A stretch of DNA of 48,477 bases from Planctomycetaceae bacterium (GCA_020426505.1 JAGQPX010000048.1:1-48477); one strand, 5' to 3'; shown: positions 23,186 to 32,941, counted from the stretch's first letter. Notes: generated by a model not told the origin, from the letters alone. Program-made: numbers and translations.

Positions 23186-24862
23186 TCACGGTTCGACCGG
23201 CGGAACGGCCCAATCCGGCATTGTCTCCAACGAGATGCCCATAATGGGGATCAGCAGCCAGAATGTCACGGCTGTCACGATCACCACGCCGAGGAGATTG
23301 AGAATCAGTCCGTGCCGCATCATCTGCCCCATCGAAACGCGTCCGCTGGCGAACACGATGGCATTCGGAGGTGTTGCGATCGGCAGCATAAATGCACAAC
23401 TGGCGGTGACAGTCGCCGGAATCATGAGCAGCCGTGGGTCGACCCCCAGCGTGACGGCTGTCCCCGCGAGGATCGGCAGCAGCGTGCTGACCGTCGCCAC
23501 GTTCGAGGTGAACTCCGTGAGGAACGTCATCATCAGACAGATGCAGAACACGAGCACCGGTAGAGGTGTTCCGGCGAGTGACGTGGCGAGCGTTTCTCCC
23601 AACCATTCTGACAGCCCGGTTCCGTGAAATGCGCCGGCCATCGCAAAACCGCCACCCAACAGCAGAACGATCCCCCAGGGCATCTTGTGCTCGACTGTGT
23701 CCCAGTCGATGAGGCGTTCACGCGTGCCATCCTTCGTTTTTGCCGAGAACACGAACAGCAAGAGTGCCATCGTCATGGCGACCGTCGCGTCGTGAACGGC
23801 TCCGCTGGCAACCAGTGCATCGACCCCCAGCTGTTCCGTCAGCAATGACTCGTACCACGTTCCCCAACCGGGCAGCAGCGTCCAAACCTCGCCGGTCGCA
23901 TCGTCGCGAAACTGGAGGGGCTTACGAAACACCCATAACAGGGCCGTCGATATGAATACGATGAGCATTGCCCACTCACCCGAAGACGGCTTGCCCAAGG
24001 CTCGGATTCGCTCACGAAAGAAACCCCGTCCCGGGTCATGGTCCCCCAGATGTCGCGGCAGCCGCCACGTCAGCGAGAGATAGGCGAACAGCAGCATTAG
24101 TCCGGTCAGCGGCAGAAACACGGGCAGCCATTCCCCCATCGAAACGTCCGGCGCATCGGGAAACAACTGCTTCCACTGGCCGAGAAACGTCACGTTGGTG
24201 GGGGTGCCGACCAGCGTCGAGAGGCCACCAGAACTCGCGCCATAGGCAATGCCCAACATCAGTCCAATGCCGAGTTGCGAGAGTGCCGCCTGACTCTGTT
24301 GCCGTCCTTCGTCCGATGTCGCTGTTGCTTCCTCGACCTCGCCGAGCGTTCGCAGCAGTGCAATGGCGATCGGCAACATGAGCATGGTCGTCGCCGTGTT
24401 GCTGATCCACATCGAAAGAAACGCAGTCGCCGTCATGAAGCCCAGCACGATGCGCGGCGGACTCCCCCCAATCACATGCACCACATGCAAGGCGATGCGG
24501 CGATGGAGCCCCCATTTCTCAATCCCCAGCGCAATCACAAACCCACCAAAGAACAGAAAGATGTTCGCATTCACGTACGCCGTCGCGACATCGTTCGCCG
24601 ACTGGATGCCCAACAACGGATACGCCGCCAACGGGATGAGCGATGTCGCCGCGATGGGGATCACCTGCGAAACCCAGAGCACGGCCATCAACACAGTTGC
24701 CGCAGCAAGGCGATGCGCCGCAGGTGACAACCCGTCTGGTGTCGGCAGGAGCAACAAGGCAATAAACGCGGCAAGCCCGAACGGCAGGCCCAGCCAATTC
24801 CAATCGGGATGCCCCCTCTGGAAATCATCCCTCGGTCGCGAATGAGGCAATTTGTCCTGCAT
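23186..24862 (-). CDS. SLC13/DASS-family sodium-coupled anion symporter
   Basis: The 558-residue integral membrane protein has the two repeat hallmarks of the divalent anion:Na+ symporter family: SNTATTMLMLPI in the first half and TEFTSNVATVSTLLPI in the second, each preceded by a hairpin region (NIFLFFGGFVIALGIEKWGLHRR and LLGGGFAMAGAFHGTGLSEW). The late PIATPPNAIVFASG loop is also typical. About eleven membrane segments are expected. Family members import dicarboxylates, citrate or sulfate; the ligand here is not determined by sequence. A Gln/Ser-rich loop of about 20 residues (TATSDEGRQQSQAAL) lies in the first half. It is the upstream gene of a likely two-gene unit with the NUDIX hydrolase. 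Confidence 0.9.
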   Translation of the reverse strand: MQDKLPHSRPRDDFQRGHPDWNWLGLPFGLAAFIALLLLPTPDGLSPAAHRLAAATVLMAVLWVSQVIPIAATSLIPLAAYPLLGIQSANDVATAYVNANIFLFFGGFVIALGIEKWGLHRRIALHVVHVIGGSPPRIVLGFMTATAFLSMWISNTATTMLMLPIAIALLRTLGEVEEATATSDEGRQQSQAALSQLGIGLMLGIAYGASSGGLSTLVGTPTNVTFLGQWKQLFPDAPDVSMGEWLPVFLPLTGLMLLFAYLSLTWRLPRHLGDHDPGRGFFRERIRALGKPSSGEWAMLIVFISTALLWVFRKPLQFRDDATGEVWTLLPGWGTWYESLLTEQLGVDALVASGAVHDATVAMTMALLLFVFSAKTKDGTRERLIDWDTVEHKMPWGIVLLLGGGFAMAGAFHGTGLSEWLGETLATSLAGTPLPVLVFCICLMMTFLTEFTSNVATVSTLLPILAGTAVTLGVDPRLLMIPATVTASCAFMLPIATPPNAIVFASGRVSMGQMMRHGLILNLLGVVIVTAVTFWLLIPIMGISLETMPDWAVPPVEP

Positions 24863-24930
24863 GCCAGACGTGATACCCCTTCGATCACTTCAATGACAAC
24901 CGAGAAGCGGTGAGCGTCGAAGGAAGTCCG

Positions 24931-25764
24931 CTACCTGACTCGAATCTCATACAGCTTAGGCCAGTTCTTTCCCGTGACGAACAAGCGGCCCGTTGACTCA
25001 TCGAAAGCGATGCCATTGAGAACGTGCTCCTTCGAAGGGCGGCTGCGGGCGGCCCAGAGGGAGCGGAGGTCGAGCCAGCCGAGCAGGCGACCATCCTCCG
25101 GGGAGATGCGGGCGATCATGTCTTCGTACCAGACGTTGGCGAGAATCTGGCCGTTGACGTACTCCAGTTCGTTCAGCTTGTTGATGCGGCGGCGGCCTTC
25201 GTGGACTGAGATTCGGCGCACCTCCTCGAACGTCGCGGGGTCGAGGAACCGCAGAGTTGAAGAGCCATCGCTCATGACCAGATGTGTGCCATCGTGTGTG
25301 AGTCCCCAGCCCTCACCTTGATAGCGAAAAGTCTCCTTGTAGGCGAAGGTGTCCTTGTCGTACGTGTAGGCACGACGCTGTTTCCAGGTGAGTTGAACGA
25401 TGGAGTCGCCCCAAAGCGTAATCCCCTCACCGAAAATACGTTCCTGCAAATTGACCTGCCGCAGGACTCGGCCCGTTTCGAGATCGACCTCTCGTAAGCT
25501 CGACTTCCCGTATTGTCCGGTCCCTTCAAACAACCGTCCGTCTGCGAAAGCGAGTCCCTGACAGAACGCCCCCGGATCGTGCGGGTAAGTATTGACAACT
25601 TCGACGTGATGAACGGGAACAGATGACGAGCGACCGACGGCCATCAACCCGACGGTCAAACACAGCGACACTCCCAGCAGACCTCCGATGATCATCAGCC
25701 TGCGGAGTGACACCGGTGGGCGGGAATCAGGTTGTGCGGTCGTGTCATTCACGTTCGGAAACAC
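24931..25764 (-). CDS. glutaminyl-peptide cyclotransferase (plant/bacterial beta-propeller type)
   Basis: The 277-residue protein matches the five-bladed beta-propeller glutamine cyclotransferase family, which converts N-terminal glutamine of peptides to pyroglutamate. Motifs seen are YPHDPGAFCQGL, GEGWGLTHDG, LNELEYVNGQILANVW and VLNGIAFD near the C-terminus. A single hydrophobic helix at about residues 23-43 (LMIIGGLLGVSLCLTVGLMAV) serves as signal or anchor, so it acts outside the cytoplasm. The longest frame starts at GTG 25764; a GTG 12 bases later is an alternative. It is transcribed on the same strand as proB and the SLC13 gene, but with gaps that hold a repeat on the upstream side, so it is probably independent. 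Confidence 0.9.
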   Translation of the reverse strand: MFPNVNDTTAQPDSRPPVSLRRLMIIGGLLGVSLCLTVGLMAVGRSSSVPVHHVEVVNTYPHDPGAFCQGLAFADGRLFEGTGQYGKSSLREVDLETGRVLRQVNLQERIFGEGITLWGDSIVQLTWKQRRAYTYDKDTFAYKETFRYQGEGWGLTHDGTHLVMSDGSSTLRFLDPATFEEVRRISVHEGRRRINKLNELEYVNGQILANVWYEDMIARISPEDGRLLGWLDLRSLWAARSRPSKEHVLNGIAFDESTGRLFVTGKNWPKLYEIRVR

Positions 25765-25900
25765 TCAGCAACGAATCAGGAGCCTCGTCTCAGTGTCGCG
25801 AGTTTCGCACGACGTGCAAAGGCCAATCGGAGAGCTGACGACGCCACTCAGTTGGCATCCCTGATCGACTCAGATCGGTCTGAAAACGCGGATGAGTCAT

Positions 25901-25983
25901 GGGTGGCAGGGACAGCAGCGAAGCGGATGGCCCTGCGCGGTCGACGTCCGGGCCTTCCCTTCGGCCCAGATCCGGCCACCCAT
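25901..25983. repeat. dispersed palindromic repeat family, copy C
   Basis: Starts GGGTGGCAGGGACAGCAGCG, continues AAGCGGATGGCCCTG, and ends CAGATCCGGCCACCCAT. It is in the same orientation as copy B and matches it over both ends, with a different centre (two GGGCC/GGCCC blocks near 25950-25965). It occupies the 236-base gap between glutamine cyclotransferase and proB, ending 17 bases from the proB stop codon; it may serve as its transcript end. Confidence 0.8.
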
Positions 25984-26000
25984 AAAGTTTCAGAGAGAGC

Positions 26001-27140
26001 CTATCGCGTGTGAGTGACTACGAGGTTGTCTCGGTGAATGACCTCGGAATAGGGCAGATCGCCGAGCAGGGATTCGATTTCGTGACTCTGCTTGCCTGCG
26101 ATTGTTGCCGCATCGCGGGAGCCGAAGTTGGTGAGGCCGCGTGCGAGTTCGGTGCCGTCGGAGGCAACGAGCGTGACGATGGCTCCCTTCTCAAAGTCAC
26201 CATCGACGGACGTCATGCCGATCGCGAGGAGTGATGTGCCTCGCTCACAGACGGCACGGCGAGCGCCATCGTCGATATGAATGCGGCCGGCAGAGGGGAC
26301 CGAATACCCGATCCAGCGTTTCCATGCGGGGAGAGTTCGTCCGCCGGCAAGGAAGAGTGTGCCGACCTCACAACCCGCAAGCACGTCGTCCAGCACTGTC
26401 GGACTGGTCCCGTTGGCGAGGATGACATTCTCGCCGACAGCCGTCGCCGTCTTAATCGCCTCCAGCTTCGACTGCATGCCGCCGGTTCCGCGTTTGCTGC
26501 GAATATCGGCCGCGACTTGAAACAGGTCATCGCTCCACTCATCGACTTGCGAGATGACCCGACTATCAGGCTTTGACGGGTCGCCATCGTACAGGCCCTC
26601 GATGACCGAGAGGATGATCAGCAGCGGATCGTTGAGCAATGTCGTCACCAGAGCGGCCAGCCGGTCGTTGTCGCCAAAACGAATCTCCTGCACGCTGACG
26701 GTGTCGTTCTCGTTCACGATCGGGACCGCGTCATACTCGAAGAGCGTGTTGAGCGTGTTGCGGATGTTGAGGTACCGCGAGCGTTGCTTGAAGTCGTTGC
26801 CCGTACAGAGAATCTGGGCCGCGTGGTAACCATGACCTCGGAGGGCTTCGTCGTAGAGGCGAATCAGGTGAGCCTGACCGGCGGCTGCGGCCGCCTGCAG
26901 ATGCGGGAGGTCGGTCGGCCGTCCCGGCAGTTTGAGCAGGCCGATCCCTGCCCCAACCGCTCCACTGGACACGACGACGACTCGCCGACCCGTCTTTCGC
27001 ACCCGATCGATCTGTTCACACAGGGCGGCAATCCGGTCCCGATTAAGCGAATCGTCATCGCACGAGAGCACATTCGTCCCGATTTTGACCACAAGAGTCC
27101 GGGCCGCCGCGATCACTTCCTGTCTGACGAGATTCTGCAT
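26001..27140 (-). CDS. proB: glutamate 5-kinase
   Basis: The 379-residue enzyme phosphorylates L-glutamate, the first step of proline synthesis, in the cytoplasm. The amino-acid kinase domain (about 1-260) shows [26 protein letters not shown], the [11 protein letters not shown] loop, [11 protein letters not shown] and [18 protein letters not shown]-terminal PUA domain (about 280-379) follows, with [13 protein letters not shown], as in the long ProB form. The reading frame continues far upstream to 28004, but that part is the antisense of scpB. ATG at 27140 gives a normal-length protein ([10 protein letters not shown]). proA is not adjacent. The gene is divergent from scpB, and the 156-base gap should carry promoters for both. 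Confidence 0.93.
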   Translation of the reverse strand: MQNLVRQEVIAAARTLVVKIGTNVLSCDDDSLNRDRIAALCEQIDRVRKTGRRVVVVSSGAVGAGIGLLKLPGRPTDLPHLQAAAAAGQAHLIRLYDEALRGHGYHAAQILCTGNDFKQRSRYLNIRNTLNTLFEYDAVPIVNENDTVSVQEIRFGDNDRLAALVTTLLNDPLLIILSVIEGLYDGDPSKPDSRVISQVDEWSDDLFQVAADIRSKRGTGGMQSKLEAIKTATAVGENVILANGTSPTVLDDVLAGCEVGTLFLAGGRTLPAWKRWIGYSVPSAGRIHIDDGARRAVCERGTSLLAIGMTSVDGDFEKGAIVTLVASDGTELARGLTNFGSRDAATIAGKQSHEIESLLGDLPYSEVIHRDNLVVTHTR

Positions 27141-27296
27141 AGTCGGAGTCGGTTGGGTGGTTGCAGGATCGACATCGTATCGAAAGCAGGTGTTCGCGCA
27201 AATGACGGCCACAGCGATCGGTCTTGTCCCCCTTGATTGATCGCCGTAGTATTCGCTTTGCCATTTGGCACTGTGGTTCCGCCTCATGCTCGACAA

Positions 27297-28136
27297 ATGT
27301 GGCCTGTGTCTCAGTTTTCCGATCCATCGCCGCTTTCCGACGAGGCGACTCGCCTTCCCATGAATGAAGGCGAGATGCTGACGCTGTCCGCTGAGGACAT
27401 CGAAGCTGCCTACGAGCGGGCGCTCCAGGCAGTCACCACAGCGGAAAAGTCGATCGGCTTTGATGATGTTGATCCGATTGAAGAGGTGACCCCGGCGGAT
27501 GTCGTGCCGGCGCCGACGAGTGTCGAAGACGAATCGACGCCCGTCGAGAGTTCGGCCGGCGACAATCAGGCTGATCAGGACATCATCGCCGACGTCACCG
27601 AGGCGGGCGGGGGACGAATCCAGCCGCGACAGGTCCTCGAAGCGGCACTCTTCGTCGGCGGGGATTCGCTTACGACAAAGCGACTCGGAATGATGCTCGG
27701 AGAAGGTATCTCCGCGGAGGAAGTCGAGGAACTGATCGCCTCGCTTAATGCCCAGTATGCCGACGAACATCGCCCATACGAAATCCGCTTGAGCGAAGGC
27801 GGCTATCGACTTGTGTTGCTTGAGGAGTTTGAGGCGGTGCAGAGCCGTGTGTACGGCACGAATCCGAAGGACGTCAAACTGTCGCAGGAAGCACTCGAGG
27901 TGCTCGCGTTCGTTGCCTATCGTCAACCGGTGACGAGCGACGACCTGGAAGAGACGGAGAAGCCGAACGCAATGTCGCTGCTGCGTCAGCTGATGCGACG
28001 ACAACTCGTGAAACTCGAGCGTGACGAGTCAAACGCCAGTGCGGTGACGTATCATACGACACCACGCTTCCTGGAACTCTTCGGGCTGCGCAGCCTCAAT
28101 GACCTGCCCTTCCCGGAAGACCTCGTGCTGAAGTGA
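27297..28136 (+). CDS. scpB: segregation and condensation protein B
   Basis: ScpB is a winged-helix subunit of the SMC-ScpAB condensin. The conserved core lies in the last 170 residues: [60 protein letters not shown], and [21 protein letters not shown]. The N-terminal 100 residues or so are acidic and low in complexity, unusual for the family but common in planctomycete versions. The start is uncertain: the frame opens at TTG 27237, which lies in the promoter region; ATG 27297 is taken here, while ATG 27360 (MNEGEMLTL) would also be reasonable. No scpA or smc gene is nearby. Confidence 0.88.
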   Translation: MWPVSQFSDPSPLSDEATRLPMNEGEMLTLSAEDIEAAYERALQAVTTAEKSIGFDDVDPIEEVTPADVVPAPTSVEDESTPVESSAGDNQADQDIIADVTEAGGGRIQPRQVLEAALFVGGDSLTTKRLGMMLGEGISAEEVEELIASLNAQYADEHRPYEIRLSEGGYRLVLLEEFEAVQSRVYGTNPKDVKLSQEALEVLAFVAYRQPVTSDDLEETEKPNAMSLLRQLMRRQLVKLERDESNASAVTYHTTPRFLELFGLRSLNDLPFPEDLVLK

Positions 28137-28279
28137 CCCCGTCTGCGTGATGTGCCGGTCTGCTTCATGCAATCTCGTAAACGTTTGACTACGATGTTCC
28201 TCGCGGGTCGCAGAGACATCGTCGTTGTGGAACGCGACGGTGGGGTTTTCACGGCAACCGTCTGGTCCGGGAACGAAGC

Positions 28280-28771
28280 GTGGAAAGAAGTCTGTGGGTT
28301 TCGGTGGCATTTGGAGGAGCGCTCGTTGTCGGCGGTCTGCTGATGATGCGGTCGCACTGGCGCGCCTGGCAGAAACAGCAAAGCGATTCCGAACTGAACG
28401 AAGCCGATCAGAAGTTCCTTCGCAGACGTTTTCGCAGACGCATGCAGGCGTCGGGGTTGCTGGTCCTCATCGGCATCATCCTTCCACTCGGCGACTTCAT
28501 CTTGAGTGAAGCAATGGGCGATGCGGGTCGGATGCCCAAACTGGCGGGCTTCGCCGCGTACGTGATCCTCGTACTCTTGCTGGCTGTGTGGGTGGTGCTG
28601 CTCGCTGTGGGGGACATGGCATCGACCAAGGTTCACACGACGGTTTCGCTCAATCGCATCCGCGCTGAGCAACGCAAACTCGAACGTGAGGCCGCCGATC
28701 TGCGTTCGCAAATCGCCAACGACCGCCGTTCATCGAACGGCGCTGCTCCGACTGACGATGGCCAATCCTGA
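28280..28771 (+). CDS. small membrane protein of unknown function, three TM segments
   Basis: This 163-residue protein starts at GTG 28280. Three hydrophobic stretches are visible at about residues 7-23 (VSVAFGGALVVGGLLM), 58-76 (GLLVLIGIILPLGDFIL) and 90-111 (FAAYVILVLLLAVWVVLLAVGD). A charged amphipathic segment between the first two (DQKFLRRRFRRRMQ) and a coiled-coil-like tail (RIRAEQRKLEREAADLRSQI) follow a typical cytoplasmic layout. I do not recognise a family. It follows scpB by 143 bases in the same direction and may be co-transcribed with it. A GGAACG sequence just before the start is a weak Shine-Dalgarno. Confidence 0.65.
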   Translation: MERSLWVSVAFGGALVVGGLLMMRSHWRAWQKQQSDSELNEADQKFLRRRFRRRMQASGLLVLIGIILPLGDFILSEAMGDAGRMPKLAGFAAYVILVLLLAVWVVLLAVGDMASTKVHTTVSLNRIRAEQRKLEREAADLRSQIANDRRSSNGAAPTDDGQS

Positions 28772-28867
28772 CGATCCTCTGCATTTCAAGTCGTCCGGTT
28801 GGGAGGTCGTCATTTAGCCGGTATACTGAGATTCGTTCCTCAGTCCTTCCATCCTCTGGAGCCGACG

Positions 28868-30187
28868 ATGACACGCCCGACCACGCGACGCGAGTTTCTG
28901 CAACATTCGACTGAGGCGGCTGTGGCGACGGCGGCTGTTGGAACGCTCGCCGGGGCTTATGCCTCGGCCGCAGACCAGAGTGCCACCTTGAGTCTGGGCA
29001 TCATCGGCTGCGGCAGCATCATGACGCATCATGTGCGTGGGCTCGTCAGCCGCAAGGAGAACGTCTCGATCGCTTACCTGTGCGACGTGGACCCGGCGCA
29101 GATCGAGAAGATGGCGCAGGTGATGGGGGAACATCAGTCTGCACCAGCCAAGCGGACGTCACGCTACGAGGACGTGATCGAGGACGCGGACGTCGATGCG
29201 GTCATCATCGCAACGCCCCATCACTGGCATGCTCCCATCGCCATCGCGGCGATGGAGAACGGTAAGGACACGTACATCGAAAAGCCCATCTCGCATGTGT
29301 TTGACGAGGGGCCAATGATCATCGCTGCTGCCGAGAAGTACGACCGCGTTGTGCAACAGGGAAGCCAAATGAGGAGCAGTCCCGTCACCGAGCAAGCGGG
29401 TGAGCTGCTGACTGAGGGGATCATCGGCGAAGTCAAAGTTGCGAGAGCATGGACGGCTGAGATGCGTCACGTCGTCAAGCCGGTTCCCGATAGCACGCCG
29501 CCGCAAGGGGTCGACTACGACCGCTGGCTCGGTCCGGCGCCGAAGCATGCCTTCAACAAGTACCGCTTTCATCAGACATGGCGGCTGTTTCAGGATTACG
29601 GCAACGGCGAGATTGGAGACGACGGCATTCATGATCTCGACATGGCCGCATGGGGGCTGGGAGTCGACACACTCCCGCAGAAGGTCACCGCCCGCGGCAG
29701 TCGCATGATGCTGCACGGTCATGCCAGCGAGTACCCCGACAACATGCACGTGACCTACGAGTACCCCGACGGCCGGCTGCTTGTTTATGAGAACTACCCC
29801 TTCACCAGTTACGGCCTGCACGGATTCGACAACGGCAACGTCTTCTACGGCACAGAAGGCTACATGGTCTTCTCCCGTCGCGGAGCGTTCAGCACATTCC
29901 TCGGACCGAAGGGCAAGCCCGGACCAACGGAGCGGAAAGAGATCCGCACCGAGAAAGGCTATCCGGAGCACATGGCCAACTTCCTCGGCGCGGTTCGCAA
30001 CCATGACCGGAACACGCGCGCGAACCCGGAGATCGCTCACCGTTCGTGCTCACTCGTCCATCTCGGAGAAGCAACCTATCGCACCACCGGTCAACTGGAA
30101 TTCGACATCGACGCAGGCCAGTTCATCGACTGCCCGGAAGCGAACGCACTGCTCACGAAAGAGTACCGAGCACCGTATGGGGTGTGA
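28868..30187 (+). CDS. Gfo/Idh/MocA-family oxidoreductase with Tat signal
   Basis: The 439-residue protein begins with a twin-arginine signal (RREFLQ with Arg7-Arg8, then an Ala-rich hydrophobic stretch ending near AYASAADQ). It should thus be exported folded with bound NAD(P). The Rossmann core shows GIIGCGSI at 44-51, and the family motif is IEKPIS. The C-terminal domain (PPQGVDYDRWLGPAP, GNGEIGDDGIHDLDMAAWGLG) is the type common in planctomycetes, where these enzymes are thought to act on sugars or glycosides. The frame extends to 28799, but ATG 28868 is preceded by GGAG at the right distance and exposes the Tat motif at the N-terminus. The substrate is unknown. Confidence 0.92.
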   Translation: MTRPTTRREFLQHSTEAAVATAAVGTLAGAYASAADQSATLSLGIIGCGSIMTHHVRGLVSRKENVSIAYLCDVDPAQIEKMAQVMGEHQSAPAKRTSRYEDVIEDADVDAVIIATPHHWHAPIAIAAMENGKDTYIEKPISHVFDEGPMIIAAAEKYDRVVQQGSQMRSSPVTEQAGELLTEGIIGEVKVARAWTAEMRHVVKPVPDSTPPQGVDYDRWLGPAPKHAFNKYRFHQTWRLFQDYGNGEIGDDGIHDLDMAAWGLGVDTLPQKVTARGSRMMLHGHASEYPDNMHVTYEYPDGRLLVYENYPFTSYGLHGFDNGNVFYGTEGYMVFSRRGAFSTFLGPKGKPGPTERKEIRTEKGYPEHMANFLGAVRNHDRNTRANPEIAHRSCSLVHLGEATYRTTGQLEFDIDAGQFIDCPEANALLTKEYRAPYGV

Positions 30188-30259
30188 GTGACGGAACCTT
30201 CCGTGCACGGTTGAAATCGAATATCTGGCTGACGGTGGCCGACTTCGTCTCGATGAAGG

Positions 30260-31075
30260 TCACTCCTCAACGACGATTCGACAATCAGGCAAAGCGGCTG
30301 TCAGTTCGTCGATCGCAGCTTGTGTCGGCGGGTCGAGTGAGAGCGTGAGCGATGTCAGCTCGGTGAATTCCTGAAGTTGCATCAGTCCTGCATCGGTGAC
30401 CTGTGTTCCTGCGAGGTTCAGGATTCGCAGCCCCGTCAGCTCTCTCAAAACTTCGATCACCGCATCGGTGACCTGCGTCCCTGCAAGGTTGAGCGAGCGA
30501 AAGCGAGGGACCTTTGTGAGGTGCCTGACCCCCTCGTCAGTTACCGGCGTGTTGGTCAGATCCAGATCACGCAGGGTCTTGAGCTCAGCCACATGAACCA
30601 GCCCGGCATCACTGACCTGCGTGTCGGCCAGTCCCAGCTCCAGGAGGATCTGGATCTCCTGCAGGATTTGCAAATCGTCGTCGGCCACATCTGTACGGTC
30701 GAAACTCACTTTGTCCGTCGAACTGTTCCATTTCCCGCCCAATTCTTCGATCGTCGCTTTGATCTCCTGGTTCGACGAGCGACCAGAGTCCTCGCCACGA
30801 ACGAGCGTTTCCAGTTTCTGTCCCCGTTCTTCGGCCAGCCGGGAGAACTGGTCCCTGTTGTTGTTGAGGAAAGGCAACCTTCTCGCAACATCGGGAGCAA
30901 AGCAAAGCACCAGCAAGGCCACCGCCGCGACGGCCAGCACCGTGTAGGCAAACCCACGCAGCCACCTCCCCGCCGATGACCCCTGCGACGAAACCGGTTT
31001 GGCGCCATCCACGAGTTCGATGGCAGGACGGTCCCCAGACGTCTGAGAAGGACCCGTTGTATCTTGATCGGACAT
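30260..31075 (-). CDS. membrane-anchored leucine-rich repeat protein
   Basis: The 271-residue protein has one transmembrane helix at about residues 41-61 (GFAYTVLAVAAVALLVLCF). A linker (about 70-120) is followed by four or five leucine-rich repeats (about 140-250) with the consensus L-x-L-x-x-T-Q/P-V-T-D-x-G: LADTQVSDAGL, LTNTPVTDEGV, LAGTQVTDAVI and LAGTQVTDAGL. These resemble the RNI-like repeats common in planctomycete surface proteins. Two consecutive repeats are nearly identical in DNA around 30380-30490, showing recent duplication. It probably mediates protein contacts outside the cytoplasm; there is no catalytic motif. It is convergent with the oxidoreductase gene. Confidence 0.85.
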   Translation of the reverse strand: MSDQDTTGPSQTSGDRPAIELVDGAKPVSSQGSSAGRWLRGFAYTVLAVAAVALLVLCFAPDVARRLPFLNNNRDQFSRLAEERGQKLETLVRGEDSGRSSNQEIKATIEELGGKWNSSTDKVSFDRTDVADDDLQILQEIQILLELGLADTQVSDAGLVHVAELKTLRDLDLTNTPVTDEGVRHLTKVPRFRSLNLAGTQVTDAVIEVLRELTGLRILNLAGTQVTDAGLMQLQEFTELTSLTLSLDPPTQAAIDELTAALPDCRIVVEE

Positions 31076-31223
31076 CTTTGAACTCCGAACTATGATCGCG
31101 AATGCGGCAGGAGGCGGAAAAAACCAAATGCCCCCCTTTCAACTCACGATCATCCGCCAACGATCCCAATGATGCAAGGATGACACACTACTTGATCGAA
31201 CTCACGAACGAGTTATCGATCAA

Positions 31224-32381
31224 TCAAATCCGCTCGATAATCGTCGCGGTTGCCATGCCGTGGCCGATGCACATCACCTGGAGGCCGGTCGATTTGTTTG
31301 TCGCTTCCAGCCCCGTGACGAGTTTGGCCATGAGTCCGCCGCCGGTGGCGCCGAGGGGGTGACCGTGGGCGATGGCGCCGCCCCAAGGGTTGACCTTTTC
31401 CATGTCGGGCTTGAGTTCGCGTGCCCAGGAAAGCACGACGGTTGCGAAGGCTTCGTTGATCTCGATCCAGTCGAGGTCGTCGATGGTCATGCCGGCCTTA
31501 TTAAGGGCTTTGCGAGTGGCGGGGATGACACCTGCAAGTTGAAGTGTCGGATCGTCGCCCACGGCCACACGGGCGAGGAACTTCGCTCGGGGTTTGAGGC
31601 CGTCTGCTACTGCGATTTCGCGATTGCCCACGAGGACAGCGGACGCGCCGTCGGAAATCTGACTGGCGTTGCCGGCTGTCACCACGCCGTTGCCGTCAGG
31701 GCGAAATACGGTCTTGAGTTCGGCCATCTTCGCAGGGTCGATCGAGGCGCGAATGCCCTCGTCTCGCGTCACCGTGATCGTGTTCCCGTCCGCGTCGACG
31801 CCTTCGGTCGGAAGGATCTCCTTGTTGTAACCCGCCTCGGCAGCAGCCTGTGCCTTGCGGTGACTCTCTCTGGCGAAGGCATCGACCTCGTCACGCGTGA
31901 TCTCCCAACGGTCGGCCAGTCGCTCGGCTGACTCGCCCTGATGGATGAGGTCGTACTTGGCGAGCAGGTCCGGGTTGAGCGTGCCGAAGTCGCCGCCGAT
32001 GTCGCAGAACATGGGGACCCGCGTCATGTTCTCGACGCCGCAACCGATGGCATAGTCGATGTCTCCCGCTGCGATGGCCTGTGCCGCGAAGTGCACCGCC
32101 TGCTGACTCGACCCGCACATCCGGTTGAGCGTGACAGCAGGGACCTCGACCGGGAACCCCGCCAGCAGCACCGCCTGTCGACCGACGTTGGCTCCCTGCT
32201 CCTGCGCCTGCGAGACGACGCCCGTGACCACATCCTCGATTTTCTCATGAGCAATCCCCGCTCGATCACACAATCCGTCGAGTGCATGTGCCAACAACTG
32301 ATTCGGCTGCACCTCACGAAACACGCCGCCACGGCGTCCAAATGGAGTACGAACAGCATCAAGAATGACGGCTTCAGGCAT
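31224..32381 (-). CDS. thiolase (acetyl-CoA acetyltransferase)
   Basis: The 385-residue enzyme has the complete thiolase active site: nucleophile Cys89 in [10 protein letters not shown], His341 in [10 protein letters not shown], Cys371 in CIGHGMA, and the NEAFA motif near 309-313. Its N-terminal [17 protein letters not shown] is typical. It catalyses condensation of acyl-CoAs or thiolytic cleavage of 3-ketoacyl-CoAs; direction and chain length are not readable. No hydroxyacyl-CoA dehydrogenase or enoyl-CoA hydratase gene is adjacent, so it stands alone. The ATG at 32381 is clear. Confidence 0.93.
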   Translation of the reverse strand: MPEAVILDAVRTPFGRRGGVFREVQPNQLLAHALDGLCDRAGIAHEKIEDVVTGVVSQAQEQGANVGRQAVLLAGFPVEVPAVTLNRMCGSSQQAVHFAAQAIAAGDIDYAIGCGVENMTRVPMFCDIGGDFGTLNPDLLAKYDLIHQGESAERLADRWEITRDEVDAFARESHRKAQAAAEAGYNKEILPTEGVDADGNTITVTRDEGIRASIDPAKMAELKTVFRPDGNGVVTAGNASQISDGASAVLVGNREIAVADGLKPRAKFLARVAVGDDPTLQLAGVIPATRKALNKAGMTIDDLDWIEINEAFATVVLSWARELKPDMEKVNPWGGAIAHGHPLGATGGGLMAKLVTGLEATNKSTGLQVMCIGHGMATATIIERI

Positions 32382-32447
32382 AAGATGGCTCCATGACTCG
32401 TTACGCAGTAGAAGTATTGGAGATGCTACGCGAGACGCATTTGAGTT

Positions 32448-32711
32448 TTAAGTGGACCTGTCGTGCAGGCGAACTGCCAGGATGACAACGGTCTTGGACG
32501 TCTCATCGACCTCGTAGAGTATTGTCAGGGGCGGAAAGATCGCGACTCGCTCCTCACCGCGACGGGATTCGCCGTAACTCAGCGGGTCGGTCGACAGTGC
32601 CTCTTCGATCGAAGCGATGTTCCGGGAGAAGTCCCCCGTCGATTCGGTTTCTAGCCAGAGTGCCAGAAGCGTCGCTTTGAGCGAAGAGTCCCAGAGTACG
32701 CGATACATCAT
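32448..32711 (-). CDS. ParE/RelE-superfamily toxin-like protein
   Basis: The 87-residue protein has the small alpha/beta layout of ParE/RelE toxins: a helix-rich first half (ALWLETESTGDFSRNIASIEEAL) and a beta-rich second half with basic and hydrophobic residues (RRGEERVAIFPPLTILYEVDE, then TVVILAVRLHD). It follows the short upstream gene with a four-base ATGA overlap, a typical antitoxin-toxin arrangement, with the antitoxin first. In such systems the toxin inhibits translation or gyrase; which applies here is unknown. A second ATG directly follows the first (MMYR). Confidence 0.7.
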   Translation of the reverse strand: MMYRVLWDSSLKATLLALWLETESTGDFSRNIASIEEALSTDPLSYGESRRGEERVAIFPPLTILYEVDETSKTVVILAVRLHDRST

Positions 32712-32941
32712 CGGTGCTGACCGAGATACTCAAGGAGTTCAGTTGTAGTAACGCGTTCCGTCGAGCGACGGGCAGCGTCCACCTCTTCATCCGTGAACTG
32801 TTGCTTCGCCCGATCCAGATCGGAACGTGTGACGGGATCAAAGTAGCCGATGGCCTCTCCATGTTCGTCCTGCAGGAGGACTCGACCGTGGATGCGGCTG
32901 AGTCGCTCTCGCATCTCTGCGTCGACCTGAATGACAGTCAT
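32708..32941 (-). CDS. putative antitoxin of ParE/RelE-type pair
   Basis: The 77-residue product (MTVIQVDAEMRERLSRIHGR) contains a short segment with RVLLQDEHGEAIGYFDP, then a charged helix (DLDRAKQQFTDEEVDAARRS) that could wrap the toxin. No DNA-binding fold is obvious, although the family is small and variable. The frame is open up to 32986, but AAGGA at 32948-32952, six bases before ATG 32941, argues for the shorter start. The stop overlaps the toxin start (ATGA). It begins 47 bases after the radical SAM gene stop codon on the same strand. The assignment rests mainly on gene order. Confidence 0.65.
   Translation of the reverse strand: MTVIQVDAEMRERLSRIHGRVLLQDEHGEAIGYFDPVTRSDLDRAKQQFTDEEVDAARRSTERVTTTELLEYLGQHR

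Noticed and set aside
27141..28004. Upstream extension of the proB frame to 28004
   Set aside because: It is antisense to scpB, and the protein would be nearly 300 residues too long for glutamate 5-kinase.
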